Positions 6,333 through 13,442 of a stretch of 15,403 nucleotides of DNA are shown here, one piece after another. Positions within the stretch are counted from its first letter, which is position 1, and every line of letters begins with the position of its first letter. The stretch covers positions 1 to 15,403 of the forward strand of contig DCIR01000013.1 in NCBI GenBank assembly GCA_002317155.1, written 5' to 3'. Below the pieces are notes generated by a model. That model saw nothing but the letters and a program-made list of their open reading frames with translations, searched no databases and was not told the origin of the DNA. This stretch comes from Lachnospiraceae bacterium UBA1721 (GTDB taxonomy: Bacteria; Bacillota; Clostridia; Lachnospirales; Lachnospiraceae). Made by a program: the position numbers and the translations under genes.

Positions 6333-7469
6333 ATGATTTATAATGATTTTAACGGAATTAAACTTTCAGCACTCGGTATGGGAAATATGAGACTTCCTGT
6401 TCTTGAAGGGAATGACAGCAAAATTGATGTAGAACTGTCAAAGAAGATGATTGCATATTGTATGGAATCAGGTATCAATTATTACGATACTGCATATGGA
6501 TATCACGGTGGTCAGTCTGAACTTGTGGTTGGCGAAATTCTTAAAGACTACGACAGAAGTAGTTTTTATCTTGCTTCTAAGTTCCCCGGATATGACCTTT
6601 CAAATATGCCTAAGGTTAAAGAGATTTTTGAAGAGCAGTTAAAAAAGTGTCAGGTAGAATACTTTGATTTTTATATGTTCCACAATGTCTGTGAAATGAA
6701 CATTGATGCTTATTTAGATCCTAAGTTTGGTATTTATGAATATCTCATGGAACAGAAGAAAAATGGTCGTATTAAGCATCTTGGTTTTTCTACTCATGGT
6801 GATATTGAATGTATGACGAGATTCCTGGATGCTTACGGAAAAGACATGGAATTCTGTCAGATTGAGCTTAATTATTTTGACTATAAGTTCCAGGATGCTA
6901 AGGGTAAGGTTGAACTGCTTGATAAATGGAATATTCCTGTATGGGTTATGGAACCGGTAAGAGGAGGACAGCTTGCTACTCTTTCTGACGAAGCAACAGC
7001 TAAGCTTAATGCTGTAAGACCTGATGAAGATGTGCCTGCATGGTCTTTTAGATTCATACAGTCTATTCCTAGTGTAGTGGTGACACTTTCCGGAATGTCA
7101 AATATGGAACAGCTTAAGGCAAATATAAGGACATACGAGGAGAATAAGCCATTAAATGAAGCTGAGATGGCGCTTATACTTGGAATAGCAGATGATATGA
7201 TTGCAAAGACTACTGTTCCTTGTACAGGATGTCATTATTGCGTAAGTAAATGTCCTAAGAAATTTGATATTCCGTTCCTTCTTAAGCTATATAATGAGGC
7301 GATGGTTGCCGGTGCAGGTGATTTCATTGCACCAATGGCACTTGCTTCAATTGATGCAGATAAACAGCCGGAGTGTTGCGTAAATTGTAAAGCCTGCGAA
7401 AAGGTATGTCCTCAGACAATTCATATTCCGGAAGAACTTAAGAAGTTCGCAAAGAAGATGGGAAGATGA
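6333..7469 (+). CDS. Aldo/keto reductase with C-terminal 2x[4Fe-4S] ferredoxin-like domain
   Basis: A 378-aa oxidoreductase. The TIM-barrel part (about 1-290) has the AKR catalytic tetrad: D52 and Y57 in DTAYGYHGG, K83 in ASKFPG and H117 in MFHNV. GFSTHG and EPVRGGQLA are family motifs. The C-terminal part has two CxxCxxCxxxCP motifs (C297/300/303/307 and C349/352/355/359), expected to bind two [4Fe-4S] clusters. It may therefore exchange electrons with ferredoxin-type carriers rather than, or besides, NAD(P)H. This architecture is common in anaerobic Clostridia and archaea; the substrate is not predictable. AAGGAG lies 9 nt upstream of the ATG. The stop overlaps the lysR start (ATGA), suggesting co-expression with that regulator. 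Confidence 0.92.
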   Translation: MIYNDFNGIKLSALGMGNMRLPVLEGNDSKIDVELSKKMIAYCMESGINYYDTAYGYHGGQSELVVGEILKDYDRSSFYLASKFPGYDLSNMPKVKEIFEEQLKKCQVEYFDFYMFHNVCEMNIDAYLDPKFGIYEYLMEQKKNGRIKHLGFSTHGDIECMTRFLDAYGKDMEFCQIELNYFDYKFQDAKGKVELLDKWNIPVWVMEPVRGGQLATLSDEATAKLNAVRPDEDVPAWSFRFIQSIPSVVVTLSGMSNMEQLKANIRTYEENKPLNEAEMALILGIADDMIAKTTVPCTGCHYCVSKCPKKFDIPFLLKLYNEAMVAGAGDFIAPMALASIDADKQPECCVNCKACEKVCPQTIHIPEELKKFAKKMGR

Positions 7470-8377
7470 CAATGACATTACAGCAATTAAAATATTTAAC
7501 GACGGTAGCTGAATGTGGAAATATTACAGAAGCCGCTGAAAAGCTTTATATTTCGCAGCCATCATTAAGTGCGGCAATTCATAATCTGGAAAAGGAAATG
7601 GGGGTAACTGCATTTGCCAGGTCGAATAAAGGCGTTGTGGTTACGAGAGAAGGTGAAGAACTTTTATCATATGCGCGAATGCTTTTAGAGCAGGCTGATA
7701 ATATGAAAGATCATTTTGGTGGTGGGGACAGACGTGCACCGAAATTCTCTGTTTCTTGCCAGCATTATTCTTTTGCTGTTAACGCTTTTGTAGATTTGAT
7801 AAAGAAGTTTGATGCAGATAAGTACAGCTTTATTATTAGGGAAACTCAGACGGGAGAAATAATAGAGGATGTTGCCTGTGGAAAAAGTGAAATAGGAGTT
7901 ATTTATCTTTCAGAGCATAATGAGGAAGTGATTTCAAAACTTATCAGGAATAATGAGCTGATTTTTGAAGAATTATATGTCGCGGATCCGCATGTCTTTA
8001 TATGCAAAAAGCATCCTCTGGCAGGTAAAGAATTGATAACGGTTGAGGATTTGCAGGTCTATCCGTATTTGGTATATGAGCAGGGAAACAATAATTCATT
8101 TTACTTCTCTGAAGAGTTTATGAGTATGCTGGATTTCCCTAAAAACATACAGGTGAGGGATAGAGCGACACTTTTCAATTTGTTGATAGGATTGAATGGA
8201 TTTACTGTAAGCAGTGGCGTTATTGATTCGAAATTGAATGGCAGTAATATAATTGCAAAGCCGCTGGATGTGGATAAATCCATGAGAATAGGTGTTATTA
8301 AAAAGAAAAATGTTGTGTTTAGCAGATATGCAAACTTCTATATGGAAGCATTAAAAAAGCAACTGTCCATAGTTTGA
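7466..8377 (+). CDS. LysR-family transcriptional regulator
   Basis: A 303-aa protein, normal LTTR length. The N-terminal winged HTH reads LQQLKYLTTVAECGNITEAA, then LYISQPSLSAAIHNLEKEMG (about residues 5-46). A linker helix and a periplasmic-binding-like effector domain (about 90-300) follow. The ATG at 7466 overlaps the upstream stop by 4 nt. An in-frame ATG at 7472 has better spacing from GGGAAG (7460-7465) and would drop only two residues, so it may be the real start. The regulator is co-translated with the aldo/keto reductase and lies before a MetE-like gene. A perfect 17-bp palindrome with LTTR geometry overlaps its stop codon, suggesting it controls the downstream gene. The effector is unknown. 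Confidence 0.93.
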   Translation: MTMTLQQLKYLTTVAECGNITEAAEKLYISQPSLSAAIHNLEKEMGVTAFARSNKGVVVTREGEELLSYARMLLEQADNMKDHFGGGDRRAPKFSVSCQHYSFAVNAFVDLIKKFDADKYSFIIRETQTGEIIEDVACGKSEIGVIYLSEHNEEVISKLIRNNELIFEELYVADPHVFICKKHPLAGKELITVEDLQVYPYLVYEQGNNNSFYFSEEFMSMLDFPKNIQVRDRATLFNLLIGLNGFTVSSGVIDSKLNGSNIIAKPLDVDKSMRIGVIKKKNVVFSRYANFYMEALKKQLSIV

Positions 8378-8384
8378 AACTATG
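8368..8384. promoter_or_regulatory. Perfect LysR-type T-N11-A palindrome
   Basis: CATAGTTTGAAACTATG is an 8+1+8 bp perfect palindrome. It contains T-N11-A (T8370 to A8382), the hallmark half-site spacing of LysR regulators. It overlaps the lysR stop codon (8375-8377) and lies 85 bp before the MetE-like start codon. Binding by the LysR protein encoded next to it is inferred. Confidence 0.6.
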
Positions 8385-8433
8385 AATAAACGCATATTTT
8401 ATATATTTTTCAGTGTGAATTAATGTTGATAGA

Positions 8434-8464
8434 ATATCCTCAAGTTAAAGAAAACGGAGGATAT
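8434..8464 (+). promoter_or_regulatory. Hairpin covering the ribosome site of the MetE-like gene
   Basis: ATATCCTC (8434-8441) is perfectly complementary to GAGGATAT (8457-8464), with a 15-nt loop. The 3' arm contains most of the GGAGG ribosome site (8456-8460), so the folded RNA would hide it. No S-box or T-box fold is visible in the 92-nt gap. Confidence 0.5.
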
Positions 8465-8469
8465 AAATA

Positions 8470-9585
8470 ATGAGTAAATTACAGACACCATTTAGATTTG
8501 ATATTGTAGGAAGCTTTTTGAGACCTCAGGCACTCAAGGATGCCAAGGCTGCTTACAGTGATGGAAAGATTACAAAAGAGGAATTTGACGCAGTTGTAAA
8601 TGAAGAAATCACCAAGGTAGTCGCAAAGCAGAAGGAATTGGGGTTACACGTTATTACTGACGGAGAATTCAGAAGAACATTCTGGCACCTTGATTTTATG
8701 TGGGAATTTGAAGGAGTAGAGCACAAGGCAACCGGCAACGGAGTAAAGTTTAATGATGAACTCGCAGTGTTGGATGATACTTATTTGGTAGGAAAGATCA
8801 AAGCGAAGGCACATCCGTTTGTTGAGTACTTTAAGTTTTTGAAGCAATTTGAAGATGAAAATACAGTTGCTAAATATACTGTTCCTGCTCCGGCACAATT
8901 CTTCCAGCAGATGATTGTACCTGCAAACTATGAGACAACAAGAAAATTCTATGCAAACAATGAGGGATTGATTCAGGATATCGGAAAAGCATATCAGGAA
9001 GTGATTAAGCAGTTCTACGATGCCGGATGCAGAAATCTTCAGTTTGATGATTGTACCTGGGGAGCCATTGTTGGTGATGCTGCAAAGCAGAGATATCAGA
9101 AGCTTGGAATTGATTTAGAGGACGTTAAGGCACAGCTGTTGGAAGTAAATAATCTGGCACTTGAAGGAAAGCCCGAGGATATGGTTATCACTTCACACAT
9201 ATGCCGAGGAAATTATCATTCAACATATTTTACAAGCGGACCTTATGATACTGTTGCTGACTATGTTTTTGCAAAAGAGAACGTGGATGCATTATTCCTT
9301 GAGTATGATGATGAAAGATCGGGAGGATTTCTTCCGCTTCAGAAGATATCTGAGGACAAAAAGGTTGTACTTGGACTTATTACAACAAAGTCTCCTATTC
9401 TTGAAGACAAGGAAAAGGTTATTGCAAGAATTCATGAGGCTGCGCAGTATGTGCCTCTTGATAGATTATACTTAAGCCCTCAGTGCGGATTTGCTTCATG
9501 TGAGATTGGCAACAAGCTTACAGAGGAAGAGCAGTGGGCAAAGCTTAAACTTGTTAAAGAGATAGCTGAAGAGGTTTGGGGATAG
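8470..9585 (+). CDS. MetE C-terminal-like (YxjG/YxjH-type) methionine synthase family protein
   Basis: A 371-aa cobalamin-independent methyltransferase-family protein, corresponding to the catalytic half of MetE. Zinc ligands can be placed at H243 and C245 (SHICRGN), E278 (LFLEYDDERSGGF) and C339 (SPQCGFAS). The N-terminal VGSFLRP, TDGEFRR and FDDCTW motifs are typical of Bacillus YxjG/YxjH proteins. Those are about this length and are thought to methylate homocysteine or related thiols from an uncertain methyl donor. Zinc and thiol chemistry follow from the family; the donor here is unknown. GGAGG precedes ATG 8470. The gene has its own terminator at 9622-9651. An upstream LysR palindrome and a hairpin over the ribosome site suggest control at both transcription and translation. 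Confidence 0.88.
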   Translation: MSKLQTPFRFDIVGSFLRPQALKDAKAAYSDGKITKEEFDAVVNEEITKVVAKQKELGLHVITDGEFRRTFWHLDFMWEFEGVEHKATGNGVKFNDELAVLDDTYLVGKIKAKAHPFVEYFKFLKQFEDENTVAKYTVPAPAQFFQQMIVPANYETTRKFYANNEGLIQDIGKAYQEVIKQFYDAGCRNLQFDDCTWGAIVGDAAKQRYQKLGIDLEDVKAQLLEVNNLALEGKPEDMVITSHICRGNYHSTYFTSGPYDTVADYVFAKENVDALFLEYDDERSGGFLPLQKISEDKKVVLGLITTKSPILEDKEKVIARIHEAAQYVPLDRLYLSPQCGFASCEIGNKLTEEEQWAKLKLVKEIAEEVWG

Positions 9586-9621
9586 ATTTCACTAATCGAA
9601 AATAATTTATTGTGTTTTTAT

Positions 9622-9651
9622 GAGCTTCACAGAAATGTGAAGCTCTTTTTT
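9622..9651 (+). terminator. Rho-independent terminator after the MetE-like gene
   Basis: A perfect 9-bp stem, GAGCTTCAC (9622-9630) and GTGAAGCTC (9637-9645), has an AGAAAT loop and a run of six Ts. The loop and flanks strongly resemble those of the terminator at 5642-5673. Confidence 0.9.
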
Positions 9652-9691
9652 ACTTTATAGGAAAGTTCGGCTTATAAAGTAAAAAAGAGCT
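9641..9691. repeat. 19-bp perfect inverted repeat overlapping the terminator
   Basis: AGCTCTTTTTTACTTTATA (9641-9659) is followed, after 13 nt, by its exact reverse complement at 9673-9691. The left arm includes the 3' end of the terminator stem and its whole T-run, so the two hairpins cannot form together. Confidence 0.8.
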
Positions 9692-9713
9692 CTGCGAGGA
9701 TATATTGTTTTTA

Positions 9714-9831
9714 TTGAATCATCGTGCGAGTAAGTATACACTATGGAGATAGTGGAATAACATTTAGATGTTAATATCAGTAGGCCGAAACATGAATACA
9801 TCGGCTTAAGAAATCAGAATCGGCGAATAAA
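9714..9831 (+). promoter_or_regulatory. Possible promoter and hairpin-rich leader of the MFS gene
   Basis: TATACA (9735-9740) could be a -10 box, with TTGAAT (9714-9719) at 15 bp or TTATTG (9711-9716) at 18 bp as its -35. Two perfect 6-bp tetraloop hairpins follow: CACTAT-GGAG-ATAGTG (9739-9754) and TAACAT-TTAG-ATGTTA (9758-9773). A 5-bp GCCGA/TCGGC pair lies at 9784-9805. The promoter call is weak; the repeats are exact. Confidence 0.35.
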
Positions 9832-11034
9832 ATGGAAATGAAAAAGAATTATAAGAAGAATTATAAAAAGACACAGCTTGCATGTTATTTGGGTTTTATA
9901 ACCCAGGCTATATGTGCGAATTTTGTACCTTTACTGTTTATAACATTTCATAATAATTATGATATATCGTTTGGTATGTTGGCCCTTGTTTCAACATGTT
10001 TTTTTGTTACGCAGTTAGTGGTTGATTTTCTATGCGCAGGTATAGTGGATAAAATAGGCTACAGAGCGTGTGTTATTGCGGCAGAGGTTACGTCGGGATT
10101 GGGACTTGCAGGATTGGCTGTACTGCCTGATTTATTGCCGTCGCCATTTTATGGAATTATCGCATGCGTAGTTATATATGCTATAGGAAGTGGTCTGACC
10201 GAGGTACTGGTCAGTCCGATTGTAGAGGCGTGCCCTTTTGAGAATAAAGAAACCATGATGAGCCTTCTGCATTCTTTTTATTGCTGGGGCTGGGTTGGGG
10301 TTGTGTTGTTTTCGACGATTTTCTTTTTTGTATTTGGAATAGAGAATTGGAGAATAATGGCGCTGATATGGTCTGTTATTCCGCTGTATAACATTTACAA
10401 TTTTGCGACCTGCCCCATAGAGCCCTTGGTCGAAGAGGGCAAAAGCATGACAATGTCCCAGCTGTTTAGGACAAAAGCATTTTGGATTTTTATCGTCCTA
10501 ATGATATGTGCAGGTTCCTCAGAGATTGCGATGGCGCAATGGGCATCAGCGTTTGCAGAATCGGCTTTGCATGTTTCTAAAACAGTTGGTGATTTGGCAG
10601 GTCCCTGCGGTTTTGCGGTATGTATGGGAATCAGTAGATTGCTGTATGGAAAATTTGGTGAAAAAGTTGATTTGTCGATTTTTATGATGGCATCGGGAGT
10701 GATGTGTCTGGTGTGCTATCTGGTCGCAGGATTGGCAGGTATTCCTTTGGTCGGTCTGATAGGTTGTGCTATGTGCGGATTTTCTGTAGGTATAATGTGG
10801 CCGGGCTCAATCAGTATTTCATCCAAGATACTCCCAAACGGAGGAACCGCGATGTTCGCACTCCTGGCGCTTGCAGGAGATCTAGGTGGGGCAGCAGGAC
10901 CGGCAATTATTGGAACTGTATCGCAGAAAGCAGCCAATAATTTGCAGGCAGGCATATTGGCGGGAATCGGGTTCCCCATCGTGTTGGTGATTTCTGTATT
11001 TTATATTCGAAGAATACAATATGCGGAGAAGTAA
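9832..11034 (+). CDS. Major facilitator superfamily transporter
   Basis: A 400-aa protein with about 12 predicted membrane helices and a lysine-rich N-terminus, as for an inner-membrane MFS permease. The loop between helices 2 and 3 (CAGIVDKIGYRACVIAAE) matches MFS motif A (GxxDxxGxR). The second half has a related region around SRLLYGKFGEKVDLS. Glycine-rich helices such as GCAMCGFSVGIMWPGSIS and LALAGDLGGAAGPAIIG recall fucose/sugar-type MFS members, but the substrate cannot be named. No good Shine-Dalgarno is visible before ATG 9832; ATG 9838 is an alternative. The gene is preceded by a terminator and a structured leader, so it is probably a separate unit from the MetE-like gene, though a shared pathway is possible. 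Confidence 0.87.
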   Translation: MEMKKNYKKNYKKTQLACYLGFITQAICANFVPLLFITFHNNYDISFGMLALVSTCFFVTQLVVDFLCAGIVDKIGYRACVIAAEVTSGLGLAGLAVLPDLLPSPFYGIIACVVIYAIGSGLTEVLVSPIVEACPFENKETMMSLLHSFYCWGWVGVVLFSTIFFFVFGIENWRIMALIWSVIPLYNIYNFATCPIEPLVEEGKSMTMSQLFRTKAFWIFIVLMICAGSSEIAMAQWASAFAESALHVSKTVGDLAGPCGFAVCMGISRLLYGKFGEKVDLSIFMMASGVMCLVCYLVAGLAGIPLVGLIGCAMCGFSVGIMWPGSISISSKILPNGGTAMFALLALAGDLGGAAGPAIIGTVSQKAANNLQAGILAGIGFPIVLVISVFYIRRIQYAEK

Positions 11035-11039
11035 TTAAA

Positions 11040-11261
11040 TATGCCGATACGTTCGATTATCAGTTTCATGAGGATTCATTGTATGATAATACAAAGGTGT
11101 CTTCACTGGGCGACAAGGTTGGATTTATGATATTGTATAATGAGCACGGTCAGATACTATATATGCAGTATGCCAGAGACGGCAGACTGGTTACTTTTGA
11201 CGGAAAAAGTTTTACGGTAGAGACCGGTAAGGATCTGCAGTTTATAGCGTTCCGTAATTAA
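11040..11261 (+). pseudogene. Orphan C-terminal-like coding fragment, family unknown
   Basis: The frame ending at TAA 11259-11261 reads YADTFDYQFHEDSLYDNTK, then VGFMILYNEHGQILYMQYA and FDGKSFTVETGKDLQFIAF. It has good coding character from about 11040 on. It has no ATG: the only local start is TTG 11079, with AGGA 4 nt before it. Its plausible sequence continues upstream of that TTG to within a few bases of the MFS stop (11032-11034). I read it as the tail of a longer protein whose 5' part was replaced by the MFS gene. A genuine 60-aa TTG-started protein is possible. I do not recognise the family. Confidence 0.4.
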
Positions 11262-11284
11262 AGATGCTTAAAGGATTATCGAAT

Positions 11285-12103
11285 ATGAAACAAATCTATT
11301 GTGATATCTTCAATTTATGTTTCCCACAGTTTAAGATGTCGTTTGAGCGATTATCAAGCCTTATAAATATAGATAACTGTACCTGTTTCGAACATGAAGA
11401 GAATGAGGAAATTGTCGCATTTGCGATTGTTGAAGAGTTTGCAATAAGAATGATATGTGTGGTGCCTCAATATCAAAAACAGTGGATTGGTAAGTCACTG
11501 CTGAGCAAAGTCGAAGAACATATCAAGAAACGCGGATATGATAAAGTAATAACGGGTGGCGTATCATCAAGATTGTTTATCGGTGCTGTTTCGGATACAT
11601 GGAGATTTTTCGAAAAGAATGGCTTTGAGTCTGTCGGTGGATGCGATGAAATGCTGATGGAACTTAAGAATTATTCTGTGAGTGATTATCATTTACACGG
11701 TAAAGATATTGCTGATTACGGATGGTATGAGGGTGACCTAACAGATATACATGAAGCTGTAGCAAGGGTAGATGAAAGCTGGGTTCAATATTTTAATAAT
11801 CCGGAAAAGATATATGTAGGCAGGGTGAATGGTCAAATAGCAAGCTTTTGCCTGGTTGATACCAATTGTCAAAATTATCTGACAGATGCATATGGGAAGG
11901 TCGGAATGCCGGGATGCGTAGGAACGGTCCCTGAATATAGAAATAAGGGAATAGCGCTTGAAATGGTTGCCAATGTTACGGATTACCTTAAATGTCAAGG
12001 CATGGATATTTCTTTTATATATTTTACCGGTGTTGCAAAGTGGTATGAAAAGATAGGATACAGGACATTTTTGACGGAAGTTTTCGGAGTAAAACACTTT
12101 TGA
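11285..12103 (+). CDS. Tandem GNAT-family N-acetyltransferase
   Basis: A 272-aa protein with two GNAT-like halves. The first (about 1-128) has ICVVPQYQKQWIGKSLLSKVEEH and FFEKNGFESVGG. The second (about 145-270) has CVGTVPEYRNKGIALEMV (motif A, acetyl-CoA pyrophosphate loop) and KWYEKIGYRTFL (motif B). In motif A of the first half the usual R/Q-x-x-G-x-G/A loop reads QKQWIGKS, so it may be degenerate or still functional; the second is canonical. The acceptor substrate is unknown. The start at 11285 is preferred because AAAGGA lies 9 nt upstream; ATG 11264 is in frame but lacks a ribosome site. The gene is followed by a strong terminator at 12166 and appears to be a single-gene unit. Confidence 0.85.
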   Translation: MKQIYCDIFNLCFPQFKMSFERLSSLINIDNCTCFEHEENEEIVAFAIVEEFAIRMICVVPQYQKQWIGKSLLSKVEEHIKKRGYDKVITGGVSSRLFIGAVSDTWRFFEKNGFESVGGCDEMLMELKNYSVSDYHLHGKDIADYGWYEGDLTDIHEAVARVDESWVQYFNNPEKIYVGRVNGQIASFCLVDTNCQNYLTDAYGKVGMPGCVGTVPEYRNKGIALEMVANVTDYLKCQGMDISFIYFTGVAKWYEKIGYRTFLTEVFGVKHF

Positions 12104-12165
12104 TTTTGATATGCTAAACAGATGCTTTAATAAAATAAGAGAGTTAAAGGTATTATAAAGGTGTG

Positions 12166-12198
12166 AAGCATCAGCCATTAATATGGCTGGTGCTTTTC
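12166..12198 (+). terminator. Strong terminator after the GNAT gene
   Basis: A 13-bp stem with one G-T pair, AAGCATCAGCCAT (12166-12178) and ATGGCTGGTGCTT (12183-12195), has a TAAT loop followed by TTC. With AAGC at the 5' side it could also work in reverse. Confidence 0.85.
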
Positions 12199-12271
12199 TA
12201 TTACAAAAATTTTATACGGGCGCACACATGAGGGCATTATTCCGTTAATCATATAGAGGAGGCAATAATCC

Positions 12272-12736
12272 ATGGATTTAAAAGAACAATATGAAAAACT
12301 CCTCCGTTACTGTTATATGCTGACCAAGGATGTAAATCTGGCGGAAGATATAGTTCAGGAGACATATCTTAGATTCTGGCAAAGTCATACCTATAAAGAT
12401 ACAAATAAGGAATTGGCATATCTGTATACGATTGCCAGAAATCTTTGTATGGATGAATTTCGCAAACCGAAATTAGATGATATTGAGGATTACTGTGAAT
12501 TATCAGGAGAATCTGAATACGAGCCTGAAGCAAGAATTGATAGTCTGGTCATTGAGGAGGCTCTTGAACAAATTCCAAAGGATTTAAGAGAATTGATTGT
12601 TTTGAGGTTTACCAACGAGATGAGTGTGACAGATATAGCGAAGATTGTTGGTATATCAAGATTTGCAGTACACCGGAGACTTAAGGAAGGATTAATGTTA
12701 CTTAGAAGAAATATAGGAGGTGAAGCAAATGACTGA
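12272..12736 (+). CDS. ECF (RpoE-like) sigma-70 factor
   Basis: A 154-aa alternative sigma factor. Region 2 spans about residues 5-66, with NLAEDIVQETYLRFW and YLYTIARNLCMDEFRK for core binding and -10 recognition. Region 4 spans about 93-145, with ALEQIPKDLRELIVLRFTNE and the HTH VTDIAKIVGISRFAVHRRLK for -35 recognition. The two are joined by an acidic linker; no region 1 or 3 is present, which defines the ECF class. The length is slightly short but normal. GAGGAGG precedes the ATG. Its stop overlaps the next gene by 8 bp, and it heads a four-gene operon with an ABC exporter, which it probably activates together with itself. No ECF-type promoter could be assigned with confidence upstream. 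Confidence 0.92.
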   Translation: MDLKEQYEKLLRYCYMLTKDVNLAEDIVQETYLRFWQSHTYKDTNKELAYLYTIARNLCMDEFRKPKLDDIEDYCELSGESEYEPEARIDSLVIEEALEQIPKDLRELIVLRFTNEMSVTDIAKIVGISRFAVHRRLKEGLMLLRRNIGGEAND

Positions 12737-13442
12737 AAAAGATATGAAAGAACTGTTAAAAGATGCTTATCGGATATCGCCGACTAAGCGTGAAAAAGTT
12801 TTTTTGAAAAAACATGAAAAAAGATCTATGCATATCTGGGATGTCCTTGTACTTGAATTTAAGTATATGGGTGTACGGTCGGCTTTGTCATGCGCTCTAT
12901 TAATTTTTTTGTTTTGCGTAATCCTATTTTCCAAGAAGTCTGAGATTATGTGGTATTTCTCAGGGATTCTTCCTATCAGCGGACTGTTGTTGACTACCGG
13001 GTTGGGAAGATCTGAGAGATACGGAATGCATGAATTGGAAGCGGCGAGTAGATTCTCATTGAGATTTATCAAGGCGGTCCGAATGTTTTTATTGGGTGGT
13101 TCTACATTAGTTATCCTTATAGCGTTTTCTTTTTTGTTGCAGGAGAAAACAAATCTTGGATTTTTGACGATTCTCGGGCTTGTCGGATTGCCATATATGC
13201 TGAACGCTCTGGGAATACTGATGATAACCAGAAGATGGCATGAAAAAGAAAACATTTTTGGCTGCCTGGCTATAACCGGTGTTACATGTATGTTGCCTGC
13301 ATTAATGGAAAAAGCGATTAGCATTCATGTGATTGAACCGTTTGTTATTGTGATTATATTAGCGGCGATAACAGCATTAACAGTAAGAGAAAGCCTATTA
13401 TTCATTAAAGGAAGAGAGGATGTATTATGGAACTTTTGTTAG
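12729..13442 (+). CDS. Six-helix membrane protein; candidate sigma partner or anti-sigma
   Basis: A 237-aa protein. A charged cytoplasmic N-terminus (about 1-48: MTEKDMKELLKDAY, PTKREKVFLKK) precedes six predicted helices near 50-68, 74-92, 116-137, 144-166, 176-195 and 202-219. The loop after helix 2, RSERYGMHELEAASRFSLR, is notably conserved-looking. ATG 12729 is chosen for the AGGAGGTG 6 nt upstream. It overlaps the sigma gene by 8 bp and the ATPase gene by 16 bp, so all are translationally coupled. Its position directly behind an ECF sigma factor is where anti-sigma factors usually lie. However, there is no zinc-finger HC2 motif and there are many helices, so that role is inference. It could instead be an accessory permease subunit. 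Confidence 0.75.
   Translation: MTEKDMKELLKDAYRISPTKREKVFLKKHEKRSMHIWDVLVLEFKYMGVRSALSCALLIFLFCVILFSKKSEIMWYFSGILPISGLLLTTGLGRSERYGMHELEAASRFSLRFIKAVRMFLLGGSTLVILIAFSFLLQEKTNLGFLTILGLVGLPYMLNALGILMITRRWHEKENIFGCLAITGVTCMLPALMEKAISIHVIEPFVIVIILAAITALTVRESLLFIKGREDVLWNFC

Noticed and set aside
8378..8469. SAM (S-box) riboswitch or T-box before the MetE-like gene
   Set aside because: The gap is only 92 nt and lacks the conserved cores; only a simple hairpin over the ribosome site is present.
11738..12178. 146-codon minus-strand ORF over the GNAT end
   Set aside because: Runs antisense through the GNAT gene and its terminator; no motif.
12767..13324. 185-codon minus-strand ORF
   Set aside because: It lies fully antisense to the membrane-protein gene of the sigma operon, has no ribosome site and has no recognisable domain; a shadow of biased codon use.
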